DNA of 64,000 nucleotides from Mucilaginibacter pankratovii (GTDB lineage Bacteria; Bacteroidota; Bacteroidia; Sphingobacteriales; Sphingobacteriaceae): contig NZ_JACWMY010000007.1 of NCBI RefSeq assembly GCF_014773265.1, positions 124,001 through 188,000 on the forward strand. Direction: 5' to 3'. Each line of letters begins with the position of its first letter. Positions within the stretch are counted from its first letter, which is position 1. The notes under the pieces were generated by a model that did not search any database, was not told where the DNA came from, and saw only the letters and a list, made by a program, of their open reading frames with translations. Shown one piece after another: positions 45,461 through 53,456 of this stretch. A program made the translations under genes and the position numbers.

Positions 45461-45561
45461 ATAAAAAGCAAAAGAGCGACAAGCAGTGTATGCATGTAAG
45501 GATTCGAACCTTCCCGTTTTACACGGGTTCAACCGGCGAAGTATCACACACTTACGGCATC
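45461..45561 (-). ncRNA. Y RNA-like (YrlA-type) unit 8, divergent
   Basis: Headed by the 25-nt array motif at 45537-45561 (GATGCCGTAA, 7 variable bases, ATACTTCG on the minus strand). It then has a CCCG/CGGG hairpin and the T-arm AAGG-TTCGAAT-CCTT. The closing strand ACACTGCTT partly pairs with AAGTGTGT of the motif, and T-runs follow. No D-arm is visible, so it is a reduced member. Confidence 0.6.
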
Positions 45562-45608
45562 TTTTGTTAAAGGGCTAAAAGCAACCGGTGAGGTTTTTTT
45601 TCTGAACT

Positions 45609-45697
45609 ACTACGTGAAATTAATCACTGGCTGAATTTGAACCAGCGTCCTTCCCTTCCGGGATGTTCTAACCGATGTATCACTGGTTTACGGCACC
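45609..45697 (-). ncRNA. Y RNA-like unit 7, divergent
   Basis: Motif at 45673-45697 with one change (ATACATCG). It contains GGTTAGAACA, a CCC-GGAA-GGG hairpin and T-arm GCTGG-TTCAAAT-TCAGC. A closing strand complementary to the motif was not found, so the 3' end is uncertain and the unit may be decayed. Confidence 0.5.
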
Positions 45698-45717
45698 TTT
45701 AATTCTTCTAATTCCGT

Positions 45718-45740
45718 CCCGGCAACAATGCCGGGAGCTA
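45718..45740. repeat. CCCGGCA/TGCCGGG hairpin between array units
   Basis: A perfect palindromic hairpin (TCCCGGCAACAATGCCGGGA) between units 7 and 6. It could terminate or separate transcripts, or be a small inserted repeat. Confidence 0.55.
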
Positions 45741-45746
45741 CAGGGC

Positions 45747-45827
45747 AAAAAACAATAAGTACTTGTATGCCCGGGGGAGATCTCATCCCCGCGGGCGCCT
45801 AACGAAGTATTACTTATTTACGGCACC
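45747..45827 (-). ncRNA. Y RNA-like unit 6
   Basis: Motif at 45803-45827. AATAAGTA within it pairs perfectly with TACTTATT at the other end (45754-45761 on the plus strand), followed by GTTTTTT. Inside, GCCCG/CGGGC closes GGGGA-TGAGATC-TCCCC, a five-bp stem with a seven-base loop in the place of a T-arm. No D-arm. The terminal pair differs from unit 4 by a compensatory change. Confidence 0.7.
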
Positions 45828-45870
45828 ATATCGCTCCCGGCGCAGCCAAAAAGCCTCCGAAATCAAATAG

Positions 45871-45943
45871 CAAAAGAGAGCAACATTCGATCTGCGTTTT
45901 TTGTGTTTGCGTGACTGGCGAAGTAACGCGGCGCTACGGCATC
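45871..45943 (-). ncRNA. Y RNA-like unit 5, short
   Basis: Motif at 45919-45943 (GATGCCGTAG, 7 variable bases, TTACTTCG), then only about 48 bases containing GCAGATCGAATGTTGC, a weak T-loop-like piece, and a CTCTCTTTTG end. Probably a truncated copy. Confidence 0.45.
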
Positions 45944-45996
45944 TCTTTATATTTTTTAGGGCTATGCCTCTATTTTTAATAATTTATAAAAAGGGT

Positions 45997-46136
45997 AAAA
46001 AACAATAAGTGTTGTTACGGCCTTGCGGCGTCCCATGCTCTACCAAATCTGAGCTACTGCGGGATGTGCTCACCGCAGACCGGATTCGAACCGGCCACCC
46101 CGGGGTTAAATCGAAGTATCACTTATTTACGACACC
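45997..46136 (-). ncRNA. Y RNA-like unit 4, full permuted tRNA mimic
   Basis: Motif at 46112-46136. On the minus strand the order is: T-arm (GGCCGG-TTCGAAT-CCGGTC), acceptor-like CTGCGG, a 10-base cap, CCGCAG, D-arm (TAGCTC...GGTAGAGC), hairpin GCC-GCAA-GGC, then CACTTATT, which pairs with AATAAGTG of the motif, then GTTTTTT. This is a tRNA whose ends are joined and whose new ends lie at the anticodon arm, as in YrlA Y RNAs that bind Ro60. Confidence 0.78.
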
Positions 46137-46170
46137 TTTTTATGTCTTTAATTTCTTTTTAAAAGAAGGG

Positions 46171-46289
46171 CAAAAATCAATGAGCGCACAATTCTGTGCT
46201 CTATCCAGTTGAGCTACCCTTTTGCAAGGGGCCGGATTCGAACCGGCAACCGCAGCGTCCCAAGCGAAGTAACGCTCATTTACGGCACC
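46171..46289 (-). ncRNA. Y RNA-like unit 3, full permuted tRNA mimic
   Basis: Motif at 46265-46289. T-arm GCCGG-TTCGAAT-CCGGC, then a stem CCCTT/AAGGG capped by a GCAA tetraloop, D-arm TAGCTC-AACTGGATA-GAGC, and hairpin GCACA-GAAT-TGTGC. The closing strand CGCTCATT is perfectly complementary to AATGAGCG of the motif, followed by GATTTTT. Relative to unit 4 two base pairs of the closing helix have changed together (covariation). Confidence 0.8.
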
Positions 46290-46305
46290 TTCTTTATTAT
46301 TTTAA

Positions 46306-46392
46306 GCCCCCTAACCCCCTGAAGGGGGAATATATTTAAGGGTATGCAATACCAGGCTTTTCAAAAGCTCCCCCTTCAGGGGGCTGGGGGGC
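46306..46392. mobile_element. Small palindromic (MITE-like) insertion inside the Y RNA array
   Basis: GCCCCCTAACCCCCTGAAGG at the left and CCTTCAGGGGGCTGGGGGGC at the right are near-perfect inverted repeats around a ~40-base centre. No coding capacity. It separates units 3 and 2 and is of a type common in Bacteroidota intergenic regions. A clear target duplication is not visible. Confidence 0.65.
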
Positions 46393-46404
46393 AAGAAGGG
46401 TTAC

Positions 46405-46519
46405 AAGCAATAAGTGCCTTTTTTGCTCTGTGTTCTAACCATCTAAACTACCCTTACGGGGCCGGACTCGAACCGGCGTTCCAGTTTGGAATCGCGAAGT
46501 AACACTCGTTTACGACACC
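46405..46519 (-). ncRNA. Y RNA-like unit 2, full permuted tRNA mimic
   Basis: Motif at 46495-46519 (GGTGTCGTAA, 7 variable bases, TTACTTCG). Hairpin TTCCA-AAC-TGGAA, T-arm GCCGG-TTCGAGT-CCGGC, stem CCC/GGG capped by GTAA (GNRA type), D-arm TAGTTT-AGATGGTTA-GAAC. Closing strand CACTTATT against AACGAGTG gives six pairs plus one G-T and one mismatch. Confidence 0.75.
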
Positions 46520-46547
46520 TTCTTTATTTTTTTATAAGGAGCAACAG

Positions 46548-46655
46548 GCGAACGCGGGAATGGGGACTGTCAAGCGAGGACTCGAACCTCCATCACAGCT
46601 TGCGCCACAATGCCCTCCCCTAAATGGCGACGAAGTAACCCGTTTCTACGGCATC
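46548..46655 (-). ncRNA. Y RNA-like unit 1, nearest to Ro60
   Basis: Motif at 46631-46655. It contains GGGGA...TCCCC as an outer stem, a GC-GCAA-GC hairpin and T-arm GAGG-TTCGAGT-CCTC. The closing strand CCCGCGTT nearly complements AACGGG of the motif. The order of parts here is closer to an ordinary tRNA lacking an anticodon arm, so it differs from units 2-4. Confidence 0.6.
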
Positions 46656-46678
46656 CTTATGTTTTAAATTTCTTTTTA

Positions 46679-46710
46679 AAAGTATGGGGCGTTAGCAACC
46701 CCATACTTTG
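46679..46710 (-). terminator. Hairpin between Ro60 gene and Y RNA array
   Basis: On the minus strand AAGTATGGGG, TTGCTAACG and CCCCATACTT form a perfect 10-bp stem followed by TTAAAAAG. It may end the Ro60 mRNA or serve as a processing site between the mRNA and the first Y RNA. Confidence 0.75.
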
Positions 46711-46713
46711 TTT

Positions 46714-48294
46714 TTATATTTCTGTTTGGTTTATTACATCCAGCGCGGTTTCGCCGTTTTCTAATGCTGCTAACACATCAAAAACCTTATCGCTCCAGCC
46801 GGCTATCAAATAAACATCCTTTTGCGGTACACGCAGCGGCGATTGACCGTAACCCGCCAAATCGAACAGGTACAGCTTTGCACCCGGTGCCACTTGTGCC
46901 TTATACTGGCCCCACAGGGTTTGTATGTTGGCCAGGCTGTTTGCATTGCTGTTCCACAGCTGGCAGTCGGTAAATAGCATCACCTTGTCTTTCTGTACGC
47001 GGTTACGCAGCAGGTCGTTTATTACCAGGTAGCCGTTGGTGCTATAACCCACCTCACCTTCGCGCTGGTAAAATGCCTGCACGTTGGCCAGCACATTGCT
47101 GCGCGGTACGGTGATGGTTTTCCAGGTATCGCCAAACATACCCACCTGCACGTTTTTACAACGCGATTGCAGCAGCATGGCCAACATCAAACCTATATCG
47201 AACAACAACACCTTAGAGCGTGCCGAAACCGGTTTCTGCATCGAACCCGATACATCGCAGGCCAGCAGCACGCTGGTATCGGCACCAAAGCCTTTTATGT
47301 TTACTGCGCTCGCCGCTACGGCTTTTTCCAGGGCATCCAGCAGTTCGCCGGTGTAACCCTTGTTGCCGCTTAGCAGGTAGCTTATTTTATTGCCCAGTGC
47401 CTTCACCGGCGATGCATTATCTGTTGCCAGCAACTCACGGTATGCCGCCAGGTAACGGAACGGAAACTGCTTTGCCTTTGCCACTTTATCGGCATCTGCC
47501 AATGTAGCGCAAACCTGCTCAAACGATGCGTAGCTTACGCCCGCTTCCATTATATTGCGCAGGTTACGCAGCAGCGCCATGTAACCCAGCTTGCCGCTAA
47601 AGATCAGTTCTTCCCACTTGTTGCGGAAAGCCGCTGCCTTTGCTTCCTGGCTATCGTAATTCAGCTGACCGAGGGCAGATAACTCCGTTTCCCAGGTGTA
47701 GGGCGTTTGCAGGGTACCGGCAACTATTTTGTTGAACAGTTCCTGCTGCGCGGTATCCTTTGCCTTAGGGTGAACCAAAAACAAAGCATCCTTTAACTTA
47801 ATAGCGCCATCGCGGTTGTACTTGGCAAACTGGTACTCGTCGAAGCTGTTGAACGCTGCCGACAAACCTTTTTGCAATTGCTTGCTCAGGCGGTTCAGCT
47901 TTTTAGTGCCGGTACGCTGGTTCATCATTTCGTAGCAAGCCAATAGCTCGGTTATTTCGTCGGCACGGTTTACCACGCCGGCGGTAACACGTGCTACCAG
48001 GTCATCACCACTGTGCAGGTTAGCCAGTTCGGTAACCAGCACCAACGGTACCGATCGCATGTACATCTTCTGCCTTGCATAAACCGCCAGCTTACCCACA
48101 AACTCGGGCTTGCATTGGTTCATCAGCTGGCGCAGTCGGGTTAAACGCTCATCGTTCTTTTCGTAGAACGAATCGTTCAGGCTCCAGGTAACCACGGCCG
48201 CGTAAAGCTCCATTTCGGGGCTTAGCACGTACGCCGCTGCGCCTGCATGGTTTGTTACCTGTTTTGTTAGCCTGTTTATTAAGTTAAATTTCAT
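46714..48294 (-). CDS. rsr: Ro60 orthologue: TROVE domain RNA-binding protein with vWA domain
   Basis: I chose ATG 48294 (MKFNLINRLTKQVTNHAGA), which has GGAGG nine bases upstream; an earlier in-frame ATG at 48330 lies in the promoter region. The 526-residue product has the TROVE HEAT-repeat ring (~1-320: GAAAYVLSPEMELYAAVVTW, KLAVYARQKMYMRSVPLVLVTEL, MALLRNLRNIMEAGV). It also has a vWA domain with intact MIDAS DVSGSM at Asp347-Ser349-Ser351. Ro60 binds misfolded RNAs through its ring and Y RNAs on its side, and works with exonucleases. The Y RNA-like array follows on the same strand. Its promoter carries the operator shared with rtcB. Confidence 0.93.
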   Translation of the reverse strand: MKFNLINRLTKQVTNHAGAAAYVLSPEMELYAAVVTWSLNDSFYEKNDERLTRLRQLMNQCKPEFVGKLAVYARQKMYMRSVPLVLVTELANLHSGDDLVARVTAGVVNRADEITELLACYEMMNQRTGTKKLNRLSKQLQKGLSAAFNSFDEYQFAKYNRDGAIKLKDALFLVHPKAKDTAQQELFNKIVAGTLQTPYTWETELSALGQLNYDSQEAKAAAFRNKWEELIFSGKLGYMALLRNLRNIMEAGVSYASFEQVCATLADADKVAKAKQFPFRYLAAYRELLATDNASPVKALGNKISYLLSGNKGYTGELLDALEKAVAASAVNIKGFGADTSVLLACDVSGSMQKPVSARSKVLLFDIGLMLAMLLQSRCKNVQVGMFGDTWKTITVPRSNVLANVQAFYQREGEVGYSTNGYLVINDLLRNRVQKDKVMLFTDCQLWNSNANSLANIQTLWGQYKAQVAPGAKLYLFDLAGYGQSPLRVPQKDVYLIAGWSDKVFDVLAALENGETALDVINQTEI

Positions 48295-48327
48295 TGTGGG
48301 AACCTCCCTTCTTTTGTTTTTGTGATA

Positions 48328-48365
48328 CAAAGGTTGATACCCACTGCGCAGTGTATTTGCGCAGT
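48328..48365 (-). promoter_or_regulatory. Shared operator and promoter of the Ro60 gene
   Basis: ACTGCGCA, 7 bases, TGCGCAGT (48343-48365) is a perfect inverted repeat. Ten bases further toward the gene lies CTTTG (minus strand, 48328-48332), resembling the Bacteroidota -7 element. The same arrangement, with identical spacing, precedes rtcB at 61214-61251, and flanking bases (TTCTACTGCGCAAATA) are also conserved. Confidence 0.82.
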
Positions 48366-48618
48366 AGAAATTTATTTTAATTTTTTTGAAAATAGTTTAG
48401 TTTATTGGTTCATTAGTTTCACTTGTTCATTAGTTTATTGGTGGGGATAATGTAGTGAGACAACGTTTTTAGAGCCTCTCTTAGGTTAATGTGTCGTGGT
48501 AAATAACTACCTGTTTGTAGCAAATCTGAAAATTCTTCACCGCTTCACCGAAATTTTGGCATTTGGCAGATTTTGGCATTTGGCTTGATAAGGCAGTGAC
48601 GAATAAAAATGAAATGTT
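48366..48618. other. Intergenic region between divergent Ro60 and bestrophin genes
   Basis: A/T-rich; it holds short direct repeats of GTTCATTAGTTTATTGG type (48405-48443) and a doubled TTTTGGCATTTGGC (about 48552-48585). The bestrophin promoter should lie in its right part. No gene seen. Confidence 0.4.
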
Positions 48619-49512
48619 ATGCTTTTAAATAAACGACCACCTCTTTCCTATCTATTCAATAAGATCAAGCTCGAACTCATCTACGTAGCAACCATTACCC
48701 TCATTGTATACTTTTTAACAACCAGGTTTGAGCACCTGCTTCCCGAAATGCCGCTTACCATACCCACATTTATTGGTACGGCTATTTCAGTTATCCTGTC
48801 GTTTAAACTCTCGCAATCGTACGATCGCTGGTGGGAAGCCCGTAAGATCTGGGGCGGCATTGTAAACGACTCGCGTAACTTTGTTTTGCAGCTGCAATCG
48901 TTTTTGGGGGCAGGGAATGAACAAACCATCAAACAAATGGCTTTACGGCAAATTGCCTGGTGCTATTGCCTGGGTCGCAGCCTGAGAGGGCTGGAGCCCG
49001 TTGACAGCATCGGTAAATATTTAAGCCACGCAGACCTGAGGTCGCTTGAAGGGCATACCAATAAACCGTTAGGCATTTTGCAACAAAACACTGCCGACCT
49101 GCGCCAACTGCGTGAAGAAGGCCAACTGGATGTTTTCAGCCATGTGCAATTAAACAACACCATGGTAAACTTTACCAATTGGATGGGTATGGCCGAACGT
49201 ATTAAAAGCACGGTGTTCCCGGTTACTTACAGGCTGTTTCTGCACACGATCATCTATGTGTTTATTATAGCGCTTTCTATATCATTGCGTAACGTGGCCG
49301 GTTATTTCGAGATCCCGTTGTTGCTTATTATCGCATCATTCTTCTTCCTGCTGGAGCGCACTGCTACGCATCTGCAAGATCCGTTTAGCAACAAACCAAC
49401 CGATACGGCCATGACGGCTATCGCCACCACTATAGAGATCAATATTAAACAATTGCTGAAGGAGACAGATGTACCAAACCCGCATCCGGCTAACGAGTTT
49501 TATTTGATGTAA
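48619..49512 (+). CDS. Bestrophin-family membrane channel
   Basis: A 297-residue membrane protein. Typical bestrophin motifs are LSFKLSQSYDRWWEARKIWGGIVNDSRN (as consecutive parts near residues 60-90), the ARG/SLRG turn and the C-terminal LQDPFSNKPTDTAM segment (near residues 250-265) close to the cytoplasmic gate. Four helices are visible (VATITLIVYFL, TFIGTAISVILSF, LFLHTIIYVFIIALSI, PLLLIIASFFFLL). Bacterial bestrophins are pentameric ion channels, often cation-conducting. Divergent from the Ro60 gene; no functional link is evident. Confidence 0.9.
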   Translation: MLLNKRPPLSYLFNKIKLELIYVATITLIVYFLTTRFEHLLPEMPLTIPTFIGTAISVILSFKLSQSYDRWWEARKIWGGIVNDSRNFVLQLQSFLGAGNEQTIKQMALRQIAWCYCLGRSLRGLEPVDSIGKYLSHADLRSLEGHTNKPLGILQQNTADLRQLREEGQLDVFSHVQLNNTMVNFTNWMGMAERIKSTVFPVTYRLFLHTIIYVFIIALSISLRNVAGYFEIPLLLIIASFFFLLERTATHLQDPFSNKPTDTAMTAIATTIEINIKQLLKETDVPNPHPANEFYLM

Positions 49513-49546
49513 ACAACCTTAATTAAGATGAGAAACTGGCTTGGCC

Positions 49547-52099
49547 TTAAAACCTAAATCCTACGGTGATGTAGCTTAAATACCCATCAGAGCTTTTACC
49601 CAGAACGGCCTGCAGCAGGAAGGCGTTGTAAGGGGTGAGGAAGATGCCGCCGCCGTAGGTATCATGTATGGTATTGGAGTTTTCGCCTTTGAGCCACACG
49701 CGCCCGGCATCGTTAAAGGCTACCAGGCCGAACGATGAGGCTAATACATAGGCATTGAAATTGAATAGTTTGGCGCGCAGCTCCAGGTTATTATAGGCCA
49801 CCGTGTGCCCTATAAAACGGCTGGTGTGAAAGCCCTGCAAGGTTAGCCCGCCCAGGTTCATCATCTGGAAGAACTCGCCATTGCCCACAATATGCCCGGC
49901 GCCGGTGCGGTTGGCCAGCACAATGGTAGAGTCTTTTATCGGAACAAAAAAGCTAAAGGTAGATAGGATGGAAGCGCTGCTATGCCCGCCCACGTTGAGC
50001 CCGGTAAGGCCGTTTACCGTGGTGCGCCATGTTACGCCTTTGCTGGGGAAGGTTTGGTTGTTACGCGTATCGTAAACAGCCCCGCCAATAACGCCCTCGT
50101 ACAGTTTGGCGTTGAAGAGGCGTTCTTCGGGGTGTTCCTGGTCGTACTGTTTAAAAAAGTGATCGGAGTTATGCGCGCGCGATGCGGTATAGAACTCGGT
50201 GATAAGACCGCCGCTTAGCTGCCATTTATCAAATTTATGCGCCAGGCGAACGTCGGCAACCGCATAATCGTAGCGGTTGCGGTAGTAGTAAAATTCCTGG
50301 TGGTCGTCATATTCGCCCACGTTGCCCAGGCCGAAGAAGTTGTTGGTGTTGCGCGGGCCGCGTTCGGTAACGTTTACCAGCAGATCTGTTTTGCCCCAAA
50401 CGCTTTTAAAAATGCCGCTATAGGCCACAATGAACGATTTCTTACTGAGCGTATAGTTCACCTTCAGTTGCTGTGTGTTGCGGTAAGGATCCTTACGGAA
50501 ACTGTATTGCGTAAGCCCAAGGCCGCCTACCAGTTGCAGGCCATCCTCGGTACTGTAACCAATGCCCACAATGGGCGTGTAGGTGGTGTACTTGTTTTCG
50601 GGGCGTTTGTAAGCGTTTATGGCGGTATCGTTAGATAATTTAAGGTGCGCTTCGCTGGATGTTGGCAGGCTGTTGCCCGGGCCGCGCAGATCGTAAACGT
50701 AAAGGTTTCTGCGGTTGTTCAGCGCGGTATCTATATGGTAAGTGTCGGTATCGGTGCCGCCTATCATGCGCACCTTAATGGGCGTTGGGTTACTGCCGGT
50801 AACGTCAAAACTGTTTTTACCGCCTAACCCATACAGGCGCACATCCCTGGTAACCTTATCTTTAAATGTGCGCTGGTAAATAACCTTGCCAGTGCTGCCA
50901 TCCTTTTTTATCTTGTTAATGGTGACTTCTACATCGCCATCCTTTTGGGTGTTAATGGTAAAATGCTCGTCCTTGTCCGATGCGGGTACATCCACTATCT
51001 GCGCCAAAAAACGGTAGTACTTCATGGCGTATTTTTTAATACCGTCGCGCCGTTTAAAAAATGTTTTAAGGATGCGCGGGCCCGATACTGCATACACATT
51101 GGCCGGCATCAGCTTTACGGCGCGGGTAACCAGGCTATCGGTAAGCGTTTTTTGCACGTAGGCTATCTCGTCCTCCCAGTCCTTCTGATTCAGCTGGTTC
51201 AAAAAATACAGGTCGAAGCTAACGGTGTTATAGTTCCACAGGTCCACCCGGCGGATATGATCGGTATAGGGTTGCAGGTTGGGTTTGGCCAGGGCCATTA
51301 CAGTAAAGATGGCGCCACCGGTGGTGTAAAAAACCTTGTCGCGGTCGCCGGGGGTGGGCTCGTAAATGTTTTTGGCAGAGTCGTTGCCCCTGGTCCATTT
51401 CCACTGGCCGCCGTGGCGGTCCCAATCGCCCATGATCATATCCAGGATCCGTGCGCGGAGGATGAGTTTCTGGTCGGCTTTTTTATCGTTATCCTCTTCC
51501 AGTTTCTCCTGTACTTTTTCGGTTTTATAATCTTTGCTGCCATCTGCAGGGCCATGTTCTTCAAACATGTAAATATGGTTGGCAAACTCGTTGCGGTATT
51601 TGCCTAATTGCGGGTCATCGCCCAGGTAAACCATGCGCGGGTTGCTATGGTTAATGCCCAGCGCCTGCGCCATAGGCGGTACCGCCAGTGCCGACCATGG
51701 GTGGCCGATGGAGCCGGCATCCAGCATAATATCCTCTACCAGGGTGTTCTTGTAGATCTTTGGCTGATCGCGCGAGGTGGTTTTGTTGGCCGACCGCAGC
51801 ACCCATTTGCGGCCCGATGAATCCTCCAGTTGTAACGAAGTAGTTTGGTTGCCGCCGCCAGTACCGGTGATTTTTAAGCCGCCTTTTTCTTTATCGAGGT
51901 GGAACACCGGCATCTTTACCTGCTGCGCCCAAACCTTGCGGTAATTGGTACCCAGGAAGAACCGCGTTACTTTGCCGGCTTTATCAAATTTGGGGTTAAT
52001 GGCGATGGTGATACTATCCGGCAGGGCTACCTGCTGCGAAAAGGCAAGATGCGTTAATAACAAAAACAGGGCGCTTACAAATAGCCGTTTATAAGTCAT
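49547..52099 (-). CDS. Outer membrane protein with BamA/TamA-like (Omp85) C-terminal barrel
   Basis: An 850-residue protein with signal peptide ending HLAFSQ. The N-terminal half (~40-470) has a kinase-like or HipA-like look: VLRSANKTTSRDQPKIYKNT and ILDMIMGDWDRHGGQWKW, a D-x-D-x-H motif seen in a family often fused to phosphoesterases in Bacteroidota. The C-terminal half (~500-850) is an Omp85-type barrel (LQLVGGLGLTQYSFR, GGAVYDTRNNQTFPSKGVTW, LANRTGAGHIVGNGEFFQMM, ITVGFRF). It is probably surface exposed; the role of the N-terminal domain is unknown. Monocistronic, facing the bestrophin gene with a 34-base gap. Confidence 0.82.
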   Translation of the reverse strand: MTYKRLFVSALFLLLTHLAFSQQVALPDSITIAINPKFDKAGKVTRFFLGTNYRKVWAQQVKMPVFHLDKEKGGLKITGTGGGNQTTSLQLEDSSGRKWVLRSANKTTSRDQPKIYKNTLVEDIMLDAGSIGHPWSALAVPPMAQALGINHSNPRMVYLGDDPQLGKYRNEFANHIYMFEEHGPADGSKDYKTEKVQEKLEEDNDKKADQKLILRARILDMIMGDWDRHGGQWKWTRGNDSAKNIYEPTPGDRDKVFYTTGGAIFTVMALAKPNLQPYTDHIRRVDLWNYNTVSFDLYFLNQLNQKDWEDEIAYVQKTLTDSLVTRAVKLMPANVYAVSGPRILKTFFKRRDGIKKYAMKYYRFLAQIVDVPASDKDEHFTINTQKDGDVEVTINKIKKDGSTGKVIYQRTFKDKVTRDVRLYGLGGKNSFDVTGSNPTPIKVRMIGGTDTDTYHIDTALNNRRNLYVYDLRGPGNSLPTSSEAHLKLSNDTAINAYKRPENKYTTYTPIVGIGYSTEDGLQLVGGLGLTQYSFRKDPYRNTQQLKVNYTLSKKSFIVAYSGIFKSVWGKTDLLVNVTERGPRNTNNFFGLGNVGEYDDHQEFYYYRNRYDYAVADVRLAHKFDKWQLSGGLITEFYTASRAHNSDHFFKQYDQEHPEERLFNAKLYEGVIGGAVYDTRNNQTFPSKGVTWRTTVNGLTGLNVGGHSSASILSTFSFFVPIKDSTIVLANRTGAGHIVGNGEFFQMMNLGGLTLQGFHTSRFIGHTVAYNNLELRAKLFNFNAYVLASSFGLVAFNDAGRVWLKGENSNTIHDTYGGGIFLTPYNAFLLQAVLGKSSDGYLSYITVGFRF

Positions 52100-52327
52100 A
52101 GGTAATACGGGGGCGTTTAGGAACTAAAGGCAGGCTACATAATATACGCTATGCGCGTTTGTTATGTAACCTTGGTAAAGGTACAATTTTGTTACGGGAA
52201 GGTAAAGGGAGTATTAAGTCTGGAGTATTAAGTCAAAAGTTCGGAGTATCGCATAAAAAAAGCCCCAAAACATTTTAACAGACCCCGTAAATCCATTATA
52301 TTTAAAACGTTAAACTAACCTTATTGC

Positions 52328-53293
52328 ATGAAAAAACTTTACGCCCTCATTGTTTTCTTAGGCCTTTGTATAAATGCTTCCCTGGCGCAGGATAGCACGG
52401 CCCTGAAGATCGCTGCCCTCGAAAAATCATTCACCTATCAGCATGGCACCATCAAAATTGGCGATGGCATTGCCACGGTAACCGTTCCAAAAGGGTTTAA
52501 ATACCTCGATTCGGTACAGTCGCTAAGGGTACTTACCGAAATTTGGGGCAACCCCAAATCGCCCAACATGACCTTAGGCTTCATCCTGCCCGAGGCGCAG
52601 GGTGTTGTGGCCGGCGGCTATGTATTCAACATTCAATATGATGCCATCGGCTACGTAAAAGACGACGATGCCAAAGACGTTGATTATGATGAGATGCTTA
52701 CCAACCTGAAAACGGAGACCGTTGAAGAAAACGCCGAGCGCCAGAAAGCCGGGTACGAGCCTATCACCATTGTTGGCTGGGCCGCCAAGCCGTTTTATGA
52801 TGCCGATAAGCACATCCTGCATTGGGCCAAAGAAGTTAAATTTGGTACCGATAGCTTAAATACCCTCAACTATAACGTGCGGGTATTGGGCCGCAAGGGC
52901 GTGCTGGTATTAAACGCCATAGCCACCATGAACGAAATAGCACCCGTAAAAGCCGATGTGCCGCACGTGCTTACCATGGTTGCATTTACCGATGGCAACA
53001 AATACACCAACTTCGATTCGGGTATTGATAAGGTAGCCGCCTGGACCATTGGTGGCCTGGTTGCCGGTAAAATACTGGCCAAGGTTGGCTTTTTTGCCCT
53101 TGCTGTTAAATTTTGGAAGCTGATAGCTCTGGCTTTTGTGGCGGTGGGCGGTGCCATCAAAAAATTCTTCACCGGCAAGAAAAATGCAGCGCCCCTTACT
53201 CCGGACGAGGAAGAAAAAGAACCCGTAGCCGCGTTTGAATCGCTTGGCGACGACGCGGAAGAGAAAAAGGAAGAAGATAAACCGGTAGTATAA
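52328..53293 (+). CDS. DUF2167 membrane-anchored exported protein
   Basis: A 321-residue protein with signal peptide (MKKLYALIVFLGLCINASLAQ). Residues ~40-240 carry the DUF2167 domain: IGDGIATVTVPKGFKYLDS, RVLTEIWGNPKSPNMTLGFI, VDYDEMLTNLKTETVEEN, IVGWAAKPFYDADKHILHWA. A hydrophobic segment (IGGLVAGKILAKVGFFALAV, then LIALAFVAVGGAI) lies near 245-280. The tail is highly charged. The family is widespread in Gram-negatives without known function. Confidence 0.9.
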   Translation: MKKLYALIVFLGLCINASLAQDSTALKIAALEKSFTYQHGTIKIGDGIATVTVPKGFKYLDSVQSLRVLTEIWGNPKSPNMTLGFILPEAQGVVAGGYVFNIQYDAIGYVKDDDAKDVDYDEMLTNLKTETVEENAERQKAGYEPITIVGWAAKPFYDADKHILHWAKEVKFGTDSLNTLNYNVRVLGRKGVLVLNAIATMNEIAPVKADVPHVLTMVAFTDGNKYTNFDSGIDKVAAWTIGGLVAGKILAKVGFFALAVKFWKLIALAFVAVGGAIKKFFTGKKNAAPLTPDEEEKEPVAAFESLGDDAEEKKEEDKPVV

Positions 53294-53315
53294 TCATATC
53301 TGTTTTAAATAACAT

Positions 53316-53348
53316 GCCCGGGTTTTGCAGAAAAGCCCGGGCTTTTTT
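53316..53348 (+). terminator. Rho-independent terminator after DUF2167 gene
   Basis: GCCCGGGTTTT, GCAG and AAAAGCCCGGGC form a strong stem with one bulge, followed by six T residues. Confidence 0.88.
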
Positions 53349-53456
53349 GTAAAAATATTGAGGGTTAAGCAAACCCGGGAGATTGGGCATGTGGTAACTC
53401 AAAACTAAATCCTAATTTTAGGGTATCTAATTCGTATATCATTAAACACCTATACT

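Noticed and set aside
45997..46289. Functional circularly permuted tRNA genes as in some algae and archaea
   Set aside because: The short tetraloop caps on units 2 and 3 leave no room for mature ends, acceptor stems are only 3-5 bp there, and the neighbouring Ro60 gene makes Y RNA the simpler explanation. Kept as an alternative for unit 4.
45461..46655. The eight regularly recurring 25-nt motifs as a CRISPR array
   Set aside because: Spacing is irregular (about 110 to 200 bases), seven positions inside the motif vary, the intervening sequences contain T-arms, and no cas gene is near.
45461..46655. Ordinary tRNA genes on the minus strand, possibly with introns
   Set aside because: The acceptor strands that pair lie next to each other in the order 3' strand, loop, 5' strand. 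Reading in normal order would need pairing with the next unit, which fails.
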